DNA from: Chimonanthus salicifolius
Taxonomy: Eukaryota > Streptophyta > Magnoliopsida > Laurales > Calycanthaceae
Assembly (NCBI GenBank): GCA_013350335.1
Contig: CM023535.1
Location: forward strand, 24,397,746-24,461,745
Length of the DNA stretch: 64,000 bases
Direction of reading: 5' to 3'
A program made the position numbers and the translations under genes. Shown one piece after another: positions 32,612 through 44,839 of this stretch (positions are counted from its first letter, which is position 1; each line of letters starts with the position of its first letter). Under the pieces are notes generated by a model. It was not told the origin of the DNA, searched no databases, and was given only the letters and a program-made list of their open reading frames with translations.

Positions 32612-35213
32612 TGTTATCAGTAGTTTCAGGTTTTCCTTATGCCTCTTTGTAGATTTGGTTTTCTTCGCAGACCGCGTAATACTGGACTGCATCTCTGTCC
32701 GTCGGACCAGATTGGGGTTTGCAACACTGAGTAAATATGAGGAAAATTTACTCAACCAGATTTTGCTCGGCCGATGTTCGCAGCTCTGCGCTCGTTTTTC
32801 TTACTTCCTACCGATCTGTTTGCCCACCTCGTGTGGTGTCATTGATGGAAAGATCTACTTTTTTTACGCATTGTCTCTGCCAGATTTGAAGTGCCTCTTC
32901 TCGCCTCTTCTTTGGCGTGCCCTTGCAGATCTCTTTGCTCAACCTCCACCTCGCTGCCCAGATCTCTTTCCATCACCCGATCTGCACCAGTACTACCCTT
33001 AGGGGAGACCACACACGTCTCTTGGTTCTCTATTCTCGTTGCTGCTTCACTGCATTGCCACCTATGTGCTGCTGCTGCCAGACCTATTTGCAAGACTGAG
33101 AACTGTCTTACTGGTGTTTGGCGTCCACGACACATAGTTTATTTGAGTCTACATTTGCGGGCCCCTCTTCAGTCGACCTTTGCAGTTACTGATCAGCATT
33201 TGTTCTATATCGACTTCGTCTTCCCAACTTCAGCACTTTATCACTGTATGATTAACCCCATATAATTATCTGATTTGGAAGTCTCAGCTCTTGTCTTTTC
33301 TCTGAAGCTACAATGTTCTTGGCTATGTTGATGGGAGTATTTATGCTCCATCCCGTGTCTTGCCTCCTAAAGCTGACTCATCTTCTGTTGAAACGATCAA
33401 CCCCGAGTTTCTCACCTAGTAGAAGAATGATCAGTTACTTCTTGGGTGTCTTCTCTCTACGCTCATTGAACTCCTTTAAGCTCAACATGTTGGTGTTCTC
33501 ACTGCACGCGCAACTTGGCTTCAACTGGAGCGTTCCTTTTCATCTCAGTCTCCAACTCATGTCATGCAGCTCCGTCTGCAACTCTTTTATATTCAGTAGG
33601 ATACCTCTTCCATGCTTCAGTATCTTACATCTATCAAATCTCTTGCTAACAGTCTTGTGGCGGCCTCCCGTCCTTTTTTAAATGATGATCTTGTTTTACA
33701 CACTGTTGGAGGCCTTGGACCAGAGTATGGCACCTTTGTTACATCTATCACAACTCGAGCGGAACCGGTCACCTTCTCGGAATTACAGGAAATTCGCCTA
33801 GCCCATAAAGTTGTACCACTTGACTTGCAATCTCCCGTCACTAACTCCTCTACTAAGCAGCTAGCGCCATCTTTGCCCATATCAACGAGGATCTCTTTCC
33901 GGCCCCTCTCCTCGTTCTCGTGGGCGTGGTGGTTGTTATCGAGGACTCCATGTGCAGTTTCCTTTTCATGCAAATCGACCTCATGTACCTCAGGCAACAA
34001 CACAGTCTTATCTCCTTATCTGTCAAGTCTGTAACCTCATTGGCCACACAACCTTGCAGTGTCGTCAACGCTTCAATAATGCTTTCTAGCCACTAGACTC
34101 TACAACTGCACATACTGCTTCTATCTCGCCTCCTATTAACAATAGTTGGTTTCTTGATTCTGGGGCCTCCCATCATGTTACAACAGATCTCAACAATCTC
34201 TCTATTCATTCGGATTACTCTGACTCTGATTAGTTGACAATTGGCAACGATGTAGGTTTGTGTATTCACCATACTGGTTCATCTACTCTCTTTTCCCATG
34301 ATTGATCTTTTCGCCTTGGTGACATTCTCCATGTTCCGTCTATTTCTCGAAACTTATTATTCGTCAATCAGCTTACAAGTGATAATAATATTTTCTTTGA
34401 ATTTAACCTAACTGTTTTTATATTAAGGATCACACCACAGGGAAAACTCTCACCCACCGACCGAGTAAGAAGGAACTTTACCAGCTCATTCTTCATTGCT
34501 CTCCGCCAACTGCCTCGTCTCCTATAGCCTTTCTTGGTGAACGTGCGTCTCTTGAATGGTGGCACTCTCGCATGAGTCATCCCTCTAGCCAGATTGTTTG
34601 TCAGATTATCTCTACAACAAAACTACCAGTTTCTTCTAATAAAGGTCGAGATGTGTGTACTGCATTTCAGTTTGGGAAGAGTCACAAGCTACTACTTTCA
34701 AGCTCACCTTCCACATCGTCAAGTCCGTTAGACCTCTTATTTTCTGATGTATAGGGACCAACCCCTACTCGCTCTGCTGATGGACATAGATTTTATGTGG
34801 TATTTGTTGATTATTCTAAGTTTAGTTGGATTTTTCCATTTTTCTTTTATTTTAATGTTTTTTATATCTTTTTATGTTTTAAACGCCTTGTGGAAAATTA
34901 TTTTAATCGCACCATCAAAGCGCTTCAAACTGATTAGGGTGGTGAATATCAGAAATTAAGTCCTTATTTTTCATAATGTGGGATTCTTCATAGAATATTG
35001 TGCCCGTATACACATGAACAGAATGGGTCGGCTGAATGCAAACATAGATATATTGTGAAAACCAATCTTACTTTAATGGCTCAAGCCCATGTCCCTTAGT
35101 CATTCTGGAACCATGCATTTGAGACAGCTGTGTATCTGATTAATCGTTTCCCTACTCATCTCTTGTAGCAGCGCTCTAGGGAGGTTTTTAGATCTTCGTG
35201 TCAGATTTGATGT
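32612..35213 (+). pseudogene. Copia polyprotein remnant: gag, protease and integrase part
   Basis: Frames are broken many times, but order and motifs are clear. Gag-like FLNDDLVLHTVGGLGPEYGTF is at about 33676-33740. A protease active-site context, WFLDSGASHHVTTD, is at 34147-34190, and the pre-integrase WWHSRMSHPSS near 34558. Integrase core pieces FYVVFVDYSKFSWIFPF (34793), LHRILCPYTHEQNGSAE and FETAVYLINRFPTHLL (to 35167) follow. Stops within integrase and shifts in gag make it inactive. The reading stops where the inserted LTR begins. Confidence 0.85.
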
Positions 35214-38200
35214 TTTAGTAGCAGTGGAGAGAATGTGGCCTCCACGGTGGACATGATTTCGAGCTCGGGAGCTCGAATGATATTTTGGTAATTTTGGACT
35301 GTTCAATATTTTGTCATTCCAAAGACATTTTAAAAATCACACTTTTCCCCGACGTTCAACTTCTGATTTTTATCGGATTTAAATTATTTTGCAAATCGAA
35401 ATTTAGAGATTTTTGTGTGTATATATAAAAAAAAATGCTTAAAACCCCAAAACCCCTAATTTTCCCCTAAACCCCTTAGATCCCATCGTTTGCGGCACTA
35501 TAGAGCAATTGCTATAGTTCCTGCCGCATCTATCTCATTCCCCTTTCTTTCATTCTATCTCCTCATATCTATTCTTCTCCTTTTTCCTTTGCCGAACCCT
35601 AACCTTAACCCTAGCTGTCGCCGCCGCTACCACTTCTCTCTCTTGACCCCTCTTCATCTTCCCTCTTGTTGTCTCTTTCATCTTTTCTCAACCTTTACCT
35701 CCCTCTTTCGCTGTTGCATTTGTTGTTGATCTGTCTTTCTCTTTCCCCATTTTCTCTCTCAGTCTCTCGTCTCTCTCTTTCCCTCACCTTTTTCCTTCCC
35801 CATCGCCATCAGCTCTATTTGTCACCGGAATTGCATCACCTCCAATCGTCGGATTCCCGCCCCCTCTAGCCAGATCCAGGTATTCCCCATCTCTTTGATT
35901 CCTCCCTCTCTTTTCGATTCCTTTTTCTCTCTCTCTGATTTTCTTCTTCCCTCCCCTTTCCCTATTTCCCCCATTTTCCTTCTTTTCCTCCCAATTCTAA
36001 CCCGGGCCACTCAGCCAACTCAGTCGAGTCACTAAGTTGACTCAGCTAAGTTCAGCCCTAGGCAGCCCTGGTCCAGTGTTTTGGGCATGTTCCCTCAGGC
36101 CCGGCTCGGTGCTTGTAGACCCAGCCTGGCCTAGCTCGGCCAGTCAAGTCCAATTCGGGTCTGGTCCAGTTCAGTCATTGGCCTGGCCCTATCTTGGGCC
36201 CAACCCAGATCTGGTCCAGCCCACTTTTGGCCAACCCAGCTTTCGACTTGGCTCGTTTCTGCCTAGTTTCGGGCCCGACCCAGATTTCAGTTTTGGACCT
36301 AGTTTCGGTCCCAGTTTAGTTTCAAGCCCATAATTGTTTTGGTCTGTTTTAGCATGTTTGCTCATCCTTGTGTTCTTGTTTCAACAGATCCAACCCCCTT
36401 TAGACCCTGCAACCTATTTTGCCGCTTGGATTTCGAAAGCACACACACAGTTGAGGGAGCCTACCACTGACTTTAGCATGCACTACACGCATTACTTCTC
36501 TATTTAATATGCGGGTATAGAATGTGGTGAATGTGGATCCCTTGAAGTTATGAGCCACTCAGCAAGGGAACCGTTGATACCATTTTGTGGCAGGGATCCC
36601 CACCCAGGTGTATTCGTACCCAGTGCTCGCGAGGGCACGTCTGTATCATTTATCTGATATTATGATTGATTGGTGGTGTGATAACACAATGTGTGGTAAC
36701 CTGTTATACCTGTGATTGATAATTTACTTAACATGTCGTAGTTTCGCACGCGGTAGATAGTAGATGGTGTTGCGTACTATGTTTGATTGAACATGTTTTA
36801 GTTGATAACATGTTGAAGTGTAATAATGATAATATGTGATAGATGATAATGCATATAGCTGATTATGATTTGTCACTGTTGCATTGATAACATGCCTAAG
36901 GATAATTGTGCATGCATGTAGCTTGTATATATAGAATGTCGGTGGGGCATGGGTACTAGGCCACACCAGGATCTAGAGACTCCCTCTAGTTTGTCGGGTA
37001 GTTAGAGTTGGGATGTTATATAGGACCGCGCAACAGAAGCGTGGTCGGACTATGGGTTGTCCGGTGGTTTAGATATGGGTTGATGTATTCCCTAGTATGG
37101 GTAGACTGTCAGGTCTATGCTTGTGGTCTTTGGACACGCCCATGGGAGAGGCGTGGTCCGGTTTGAGTGGTTGGACATGGATGGATGTACTCCTTAGTGT
37201 AGGGTTGACTGCCAGGTTTATCCTTGTGATATTAGGACACGTCTATGGGAGAGACGTGGTTTGGTTTGGAGGGCGAGGTGCCCGGGAGTCCCAAGAGGGA
37301 CATGGAGTATGGTTTGGACTGTCAGGTCTATCTTGTATTCCTCGGACAAGCCTATGAGAGGGGTGTGGTCCTGTTGGAGGGTGTGATGCCCGGGAGTTCC
37401 AAGACAGATAGGTTGAGAGGTAGATATGGTAGCCTCAGGGAGGCCATTGGCTTGAGTATTGGTACACCTAAGGCAGCCTTAGAGGCCCCTACAATCATGG
37501 TACCCGAGTGCGTGGTGGATGAGGCATCCCCATTAGTCTGATGGGTTGAGTGGTTCACCCGCATGGAGACCAGAGGGTGGGATGGTGGTTTGTGATCCCG
37601 GATAACGGAGTGTGGTGAGGGTGTACTCGCCCACTCATTGGTTGAGGGATGATGCGGTGAGAGACAGTTCCTGCTAGTATGGTTTGTGATCCCTAGATGA
37701 CCAACTACACTGAAGATGTGCTCGCGCGCTCATTAGTCTAAGGATGATGCAGTGAGAGACGGTTCCAACTATTATGGTTTGTGATCCTCAGATGACCGAG
37801 TAGGCTGAGGATAATCTCGCCCGCTCATTGGTAAAGGGATGATGTGGTAAGGGACAGCTCCCGCTAGTATGGTTTGTGATCCCCGAATGACCGAGTAGGC
37901 TGAGGATGTCCTCACCCGCTCATTGGTCGAGGGATGATGCGGTGAGGGACAGCTCCCGTGATTATTCACGATTCGTGGTACCGGTATGTATGGTGTGGGT
38001 GTAGACCTCTATGGAGGTGGTGGTCCTAGAGGTCATGTGGTTGTAGGTTATATCGTGTACGTGCTGGATGCTTCGCGTGGTGGATCATGCGTGCGTTATG
38101 TGTGATCATGCATATGGACATTCTTGATATCTCATAGTAGTGGATATGCAGTGTATGATGTAGTGGATCCTTCACTGGGCGTGTAGAGCTCACCCCTTGC

Positions 38201-38522
38201 CTTTTAGGTGCTTCGATGGAGGTGGGACCCAACGGGTCTCGGGATCAGACTTAGTGAGTGGCAATTGCTATTGACTTAGGTTGTTCTCACTTTCCAATCT
38301 TTTTGAGAGAATCTTGTATAATTATTTCAGTGTCATTTGGTTTTGTGAATAATTGTAATGAATGTTAAATCCCACTACTATATTGGTTGGTATTGTGGTA
38401 CTTCTATTGCTCTACATTAATGTTATTGTTGTTAGTTAAAAAAAAAAGACTCGATATCTATTTTTGGGTATTTAATAAGATGTTTTGGAGATAACACGCT
38501 CATAGCGGGACAGGGTGTTACA
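35214..38522 (+). mobile_element. Solo LTR fragment of a Del/Tekay-like Ty3/gypsy element inside copia
   Basis: The block is collinear with the longer LTR at 47220-52479: TTAGTAGCAGTGG start, an AACCCCTAA region, a CT-rich leader, a segment of repeated GGCCC/CCAGCCC words, GCAAGGGAACCGTTGATAC, a 95-bp minisatellite, CACTGGGCGTGTAGAGCTCA, and the end ATAGCGGGACAGGGTGTTACA. About the first 40 bases of the LTR are missing, so no target duplication is seen. The right junction is exact: copia integrase resumes at 38523 (ACYLYIRPYNTHKMDPHF). LTR length, TGTAAYGACCC-type ends and internal subrepeats suggest the Del/Tekay lineage; this is inference. Confidence 0.75.
37586..37965 (+). repeat. 95-bp minisatellite in the LTR, four units
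   Basis: Units starting GGTTTGTGATCC lie at 37586, 37681, 37776 and 37871. Each has GATGACCGAGTAGGCTGAGG, CGCTCATTGGTCGAGGGATG and a GGTGAGGGACAGCTCCCG ending. The same unit recurs in the 47.2-52.5 kb LTR. Confidence 0.9.
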
Positions 38523-40577
38523 GTGCATGTTATCTCTACATACGCCCTTATAATACTCATAAGATGGATCCTCACTTTGTGCTGTGCATATTTTTGGGCT
38601 ATAACTCTCGTCATCATTTATATAAGTGTTATAATCCCACCACCAACAAAGTTATTATTGCACACCATATGGTATTTGATGAAAGCAGTTTTCCTTTTGC
38701 AGGCTCTTCCTTCTCTTCCCCACAGACACAATCATCTGTGCCCAATATCGTTCCACTCAACTTTGGCACATTTCCCATCCCCAAGGATCGGTCATCTGCC
38801 TCGAAATCCACCTCCCCTGCTCTCCCCGATGAGTTCCCGATGGAGCCCATGGCTGTCTCATCTCTTGTACTAGTGGCCTCACCTGCGTCTTCATCTCTCG
38901 TCCTCTTTACTAGTATTTCATCGCAATAGGACCTAGTCCCTGACACGAGCACTTCCCAACACAGTTGTGCCTCTCCTTCTGGGGTTTCTCCTCCTCCCGT
39001 GGTTGCTCCACTTACATCTTCTATACATCCTATACAGACACGCGCCAATTCTGGTATTGTTAAACGCAATGTTTTTGCTGCCACTACATGTCCTTCATCT
39101 GACAGTACTGATATGGTTCCTACTTGTGTCTCCTTTGTTGTGGAGTTTCCTATTTGGCATGCTGCAATGAGTAATGAATTGAATACTCTCATCCATCAAA
39201 GTACTTGGCATCTTGTTCCACCACAACCCTCCATGAATATCCTTGGGTGTAAATGGGTTTTTATCATTAAACGTCATGCTGATAGGTTTATTGCTCGACA
39301 TAAGGCGACTCTGATAGCTAAAGGTTACAATCAACTTCCTGATGTTGATTATCATGATACTTTCAGTCCTGTTGTTAAATTTACAACCTTATAGTTGGTT
39401 ATTGTAGTTGCGATTTCGAGTGGATGGTCTCCGTCAACTTGATGTTAATAATGCCTTTCTTCATGTTCGTCTTGAAGAGAAAGTTTATATGAGTCAGCCA
39501 CTGGGATTTGTGGACCCTACTCACCTTACTCATGTTTTTCGATTGATGAAATCTATTTATGGCCTTAAACAGTCTTCGCAAGCGTGGTTTCGTCGGCTTA
39601 GTGACTTCTTACTCAGCTTGGATTTTACTAGCTCCAAGAAAGATACCTCATTATTCATTTATTGTCATTGTGATGTTGTCCTATATCTCTTGGTGTATGT
39701 GGATGATATTCTTATTGCCGACAATTCCTCTCCAAGGATCACATATCTCATCTGTACACTGGGATGGGAATTTGCTTGTCAAAGATCTAGGACATTTTCA
39801 TCATTTTTTGGGCCTTGAGGTCTGTAACACAAAGTCAGGACTACTTCTCTCTCAGCAACAATATGTTCGTGACTTACTCTCCCTGTCCAGCATGTGTGAC
39901 TCTAAACCAGTTAAGTCACCGGTTGCTTCCTCCTCCGCTTTATCCAAACATTTTGGAAGATGTTACCCTCTACCGCAGTATTGTTGGGGGCTTACAATAT
40001 TTGACACTCACGCAATCTGATATCTCGTTTGCCGTTAATAAAGCTTGCCAATTTATGTATCAACCTACTACTGCACATTGGGCCTTTGTTAAGCGCATTC
40101 TCTAGTATTTGAAACATACAATCTCCTTTGGACTACAATTCTATCGCTCTTCACCTTTATGTTTGTCAGCCTTTTCTGATGCTGATTGGGCTGGTTGTCT
40201 CGATGATCGAAAGTCCACTGGTGGTTTCACTCTTTTTTTCAGCAACAATTTGATATCTTGGGGCTCTAAGAAACAACAAACAATTGCACTCTCGGGGAAT
40301 TACGGATCCCTTTCCATGGGCCTCCTACTCTCGCGTGTGATAATATTGGGGCTACCTATCTCACAGCAAATCCTGTTTTTCATGCCCATACAAAACATGT
40401 CGAAATTGATTTCCACTTTGTTTGTGATATGATTGCTCAGAAACATTTGGTGGTTAAAATTAATTCCACCAAAGATCAGTTGGCTGACATTTTCACAAAA
40501 GGTATGTTTTCGTCCCGCTTTATGACCATACATTCCAAGCTCAATTTCGTCGATGGCGAGTTGTGCTTGAGGGGGCC
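38523..40577 (+). pseudogene. Copia polyprotein remnant: integrase tail, reverse transcriptase, RNase H
   Basis: Continuation of the same copia polyprotein after the inserted LTR. It begins in the integrase C-terminal region (YNTHKMDPHFVLCIFLGY, HMVFDESSFPF). The RT follows: WHLVPPQPSMNILGCKWVF, ARHKATLIAKGYNQ, QLDVNNAFLHVRLEEKVYM and the catalytic YVDDIL at 39696-39713. RNase H is shown by [20 protein letters not shown] (40169) and the end by DQLADIFTKGMFSSRF. At least four frame changes or stops separate these parts. It is inactive. Confidence 0.9.
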
Positions 40578-40715
40578 TATTAGAGATACTCATCTCACTA
40601 GAACCAATAATCCCTCCCGTTATTATCCTCACCGATAATCATGGGATAGTCAACATAGATTGTCGCGGTGCCCGTGGCTTTGTATTGTCTCTAAATGGAG
40701 AAAATCTCTCTTTGT

Positions 40716-40752
<37 letters not shown>

Positions 40753-40793
40753 TGTGAATACATCAGTAAATATGAGGAAAATTTACTCAAATA
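40578..40793 (+). repeat. 3' LTR of the decayed copia element
   Basis: Homologous to 32413-32611. It contains an expanded AT run at about 40720-40746 and is preceded by the polypurine tract GAGGGGGCC. Confidence 0.9.
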
Positions 40794-40849
40794 GTTAGAT
40801 TTTCTTTTTTTAAGGTCTTATTTAACATGCTCAGGAAAAAATATTGCCT

Positions 40850-41040
40850 TTTTGAATATATATCGGCCATAGAGTAGTATTATGGCCCATATTTCGGCTA
40901 ATATTTTATTTTTTAATTTCCAAAAAAAATAGAAAGGGCTAATATTTATAAAAAAAATCATCTAATTTTTTTGAAAAAGAATAAAAATAAAAATCAATCG
41001 ATATTTTAAAAACCATATATTAAGTGATGAGTAAAAAAAT
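40850..41040. repeat. Palindrome-dense family, eroded locus
   Basis: ATATATCGGCCATAG, TTTCGGCTAATATT, GGGCTAATATT and CAATCGATATT around an A/T run are eroded forms of the TATCGGCCGATA words. It lies just beyond the 3' end of the copia element and could have been part of the copia target region. Confidence 0.45.
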
Positions 41041-43425
41041 TATTTTTTTAACATATTAAAAGAACGTATCAAATATTTGAGCTTGAACGTATCAAATTCA
41101 TTATTATCATTCGAAGAAAAAAATAAAAACCCACGACATTCTTATTAAAAAATCTCAATAGACCATTTTCTTGAAGAAGGTTTTTTAGTTCTGCTATTTA
41201 TCCAAATGTAAATACTAAACTAGAAGTTGAAAAGAGCAAAAGACATTTACCAAAAATTAGGTTAAAAGTTTATATTACGGGAATAATATGAGATGCTATT
41301 GATAAACATATTAAGGTCTTAGTTAAGGAGTGTGTTAGTTTGAAGAGTTATAGACCCAAAAATGATAAAATTAGAGGCGTCAGTCCATAAGGTATGGGTC
41401 CGAGTCCAGTATGAGCCGAAGTCCATTTTTTATTAATTGGATTCTTACGAATTAAGATTTTGGGGTCCATAAAATCCTTCCAGAATGGATTGACAAAACC
41501 ATAAACTTCTCTTTCACTTGGTTTACAAGGAGAAGATAGAGGCAAGTGATGTGTGTTTTTATCCGTTAAAGATCCTCTCTCCACCAATGTAATCACCGGT
41601 TCGACTGCAACCGCCTTATTTTCGATCTGGTTTTGTGAAAAAACCGTTTGAGAATAAAATCCGAGAAATCAACACAGTTTTTATTACATAGACCGTGAAC
41701 CTCAAACTGTGGTTCAACGTAATTTAAAAAAAAAAATATTTTTTAAGAAAACTTCCATAGCCAATCTTAAAAATTAAGAAAATAATATTTTATACTATAT
41801 TCAACATTTGCACAAATGCTATGTAGTTATATAAGTATGGAGTTTATAAATAATTTAAAGTGACAAAAAGATTAATTACTTTATAAATATAGAGTTTTGA
41901 TTTGGTCCAAAAATTAAGTACAAATATTTTTACTTAAATTAATTTGATAAATTTCATATAATTTTAATCCCACAAAAATTTAGAGACTAAAATTATTTAA
42001 AGAGATTAAAATTTGAAAATTTGATTAATGGCGCGTTTGATTTGATTAAGGAATTTTTGTTTACTAATATTAAAAAATAATCTTTGATTTAAAATTTTAT
42101 TTGAACTCATCAATTAAATCTTAATTAGTAACTTAATATTATTTATAATATTTATATTAATTGCACAGATATGACTGCGGTTAAACCCGATTGAACCTTA
42201 TTTAACCGAACCTTCTATTTAGACAGTTCAATACACGGTTCAATTCTGATAACATTGCTCCCCACCAGATAAGCAAGTCCAACTAAGAGATTTTTGGATT
42301 GACGAAAATATAAACTTATCTTAGACTTGGTTTTCAAAGAGAAGATAGAGGGAAGTGATGAGAGACAAGTGATGTGTATTTTTATCCATTAGAGATCCTC
42401 CCTCGACTAGAAAAGCCTGTCCAAGTATGTCCAAGTAAAAGGTATTTTATAGGATTTTCTAGGATTTATTCCTTATTTTTTTATCTTTTATGTGTCATGT
42501 ATTCATTAGTGGAGAATCTTGGTGATGATATTATATGATTTGAGTGAGTTTTGGTGATTTGTTTTCTAAGTAATTTTCCTCCTTATGGAATTTATTTTTA
42601 TGCAATTTGTTGAATTAAATTCTGTAATTTTATTTATGTGAATTTATTTTCCAAATTCATGAAATTGTGAGTGAAATTCTATCGAAATTGGGAGAGATTT
42701 CCAAGTTCTATTCAATTTTTTTGTTTGAATTTCTTGTTACAAATTATAAGAGGTTTTCGAAATATTCAATTTATTGAGTGTGAGAATTCCTTTTAAGAGT
42801 GAACCAATTTATAAATTTTATCCTTGGTGAGGTTTGTGGTTCATCAATTAGAGAAACCGAATCGAATAGTTATTCAATTATAATTGCAGTTTTCATCATT
42901 GGCATCATATAACTTCAGAATAAGATAAATTTTCAATTAATTTGCTTAAACATGGATCAATCAAGTAAATCTAGAATGTATAATACATGATTCAATGATC
43001 ACTAAGGGAAGCATTTGGCTTAGGGAAAAGTAGAAGAATTCAGGGGAGATTCCCTATTTTCTTTATTTGTTATTTACTAAATAGGAGAAAAGTGAAGTCC
43101 ACTTTTCTTTTTCTTTTCTTCATTTCTCCCTCAAGTCAAAGTTGGTTTTCTTGAAAAAGGAGAAACTATGATTTTCCCTCCCGCCCTACTCTTTTTTAAT
43201 TTTCTCCACATACCTTTTCCCAGTGATTTTCAAGTAAACACAGGAGAATCCCTAAAAAAGAGAATACTCATTCGAAGGAATCTCATGCTCAAAAGAATTT
43301 TCTGAAAAACTTTCTCCTCGTCTAAATAGAGTCTTAGATCAAGCTTCCAATGCAATTTAATTAGTTTTCTTTAGATTGATAATTATGAACATAAGCAGTA
43401 ATGCCCTGCTTCCATTCAGAGATTA
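41041..43425. other. Intergenic sequence with a diverged duplication
   Basis: No gene. Segments at about 41456-41590 and 42285-42412 share GAGAAGATAGAGG, AAGTGATGTGT, TTTTTATCC and AGATCCTC in the same order, so about 120 bases are duplicated. Between them are words like CCGGTTCGACTGCAACC and AACCCGATTGAACC, seen in widespread eroded plant repeats. Around 43010-43330 a stretch with AGGAGAA and TTCTCC words may be an old MITE. Confidence 0.45.
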
Positions 43426-43429
43426 AAAT

Positions 43430-44130
43430 CTCAGAATCGACCGATATTAAGATATCAGTCAATATCTCGACTTAGAAATTTCTCTCTCTTATTTTTTTAA
43501 TCAAAATCAACAATATCAATCGATACCGGCAATATATATAGGATATCAGCCGATATCGCAAATATTGGGCGATACATACCATATCGTTTGTATATATAAA
43601 AATTTTAAAAATCAATATTTAAACCACTAATTCCAAGCAAGGGTTCAAATATCGGCCGATACGATAAGTATCGGCCGTACAGTAGAAATATCGGCCGATA
43701 TGACCGATAAACAGTCATAAATATCGGCCCCAATATCGGCCGATATTGGTAAATATCGGTTTATTACATTTATTTCTGGTTTTTTTTTTTTTAAAAAAAA
43801 CGATATCGGCCGATACGGGCGATATATCGGTCCGTATATCGGACGCAATATCGCCCGATATCCTATTTATAGGTCTGGAAAGCACGATTTTTTTTTTTTA
43901 AAAAAACGTTATCGGTAGTGGGACCCACTGGATATCGGCGAAATTCGCTACAAATATCGGGCGATATTTGGACCGTTTATCGGTCCAGAATATCGGTCGA
44001 TACTCCCTGTATATCGGTCCGTATCGTTACAGTTAATATTAATTAAAAATTAATATCGGCGATATTTTGAATGATTATCGGGCGATATATCACAGACAAT
44101 ATATCGCGCGATATATCATCCAAAATATCG
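43430..44130. repeat. Palindrome-dense TATCGGCCGATA family, major locus
   Basis: The densest locus of the family. From 43624 (GCAAGGGTTCAAATATCGG) it has TATCGGCCGATAC, TATCGGCCGATATG, ATATCGGCCGATATTGG, GATATCGGCCGATACGGGC and variants with TCGGTCCG, TCGCGCGATA and TCGGGCGATA, about two dozen in 500 bases. The neighbouring part 43430-43620 has the family in the opposite orientation (minus strand GAGAGAGAAATTTC, then GATATTGACTGATATC). No coding frame. Neither Helitron nor MITE end signals are recognisable. Confidence 0.75.
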
Positions 44131-44839
44131 CCCAAGAATCCTGCATGACATCCCATCCAACAGGCTGTGGGATTCTTGCTGTTTCCCACGCCTGAATTTT
44201 TTAATAATATTTCTGAAACCCGTGATCTGAACCTACCGAACTCCTCCATTATATGAGTACCCCATACATTTCTTCATTCAGCCACAAATTCATTCCGAAA
44301 CTCACTCATCCAGCAGTGGTATTTTCTAACTCCTATCCCCATCTTACAAACGCTCATCCGGCTAGATTGGAAATCCTTGTGTATTATTGGCTTATCTTAG
44401 AAGATCATTCCGTTCAAAGTACTGGAAATAGATTGATCTTCATTTTCATGTAAGTTTTTATTCCATTTTTATTTTTTAGCCTTTTGATCTAAATATTTTA
44501 TGGTTTTAATGTATAGTTTAATATTTAATGTATTTTTTGTAATATGTTGTTGTTTTAGAAATATGGATTATTAATTATTGATATTAATTTATTTATGCTT
44601 AAAGCCTTAAACATTTAGCATAGAAGTTATTATGAATGTATGATTATTTTTTTCATGCAGATTAGTTTTTTTTTTTTTCATTTTCTTTTATTTTCTAAAG
44701 TGAAAATGTACTACAAAACATTATAAGAATTAAGAAATAGTAATTATTGGGAAAAGTTGCTGATTTTTTTCTTTAAAACACCCCTCTGATTTTAAAAAAG
44801 AAGGTTCTGTGAAAAAATATAAATTTCATGCAACGTAAT

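Larger units (their letters stand above)
32413..40793 (+). mobile_element. Decayed Ty1/copia retrotransposon, interrupted by a gypsy-type LTR
   Basis: LTRs of 199 bp (32413-32611) and 216 bp (40578-40793) bound remnants of the whole copia order: gag, protease, integrase, RT, RNase H. The LTR ends read TA...TA where TG...CA is expected, both explicable by C-to-T decay. The flanks TTTAG and GTTAG may be a mutated target duplication. The primer site TGTTATCAG is a decayed TGGTATCAG, and a GAGGGGGCC polypurine tract precedes the 3' LTR. A 3.3-kb LTR fragment (about 35214-38522) splits the integrase region. Without it the element would be about 5 kb, normal for copia. Confidence 0.9.

Noticed and set aside
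38629..39192. 187-codon minus-strand open frame
   Set aside because: It is the antisense shadow of the copia integrase/RT region, whose sense-strand motifs are unmistakable.
43430..44130. The palindrome family as a CRISPR-like or regularly spaced array
   Set aside because: The palindromes vary in sequence and spacing, with no unique spacers between identical repeats, and the organism is a plant.
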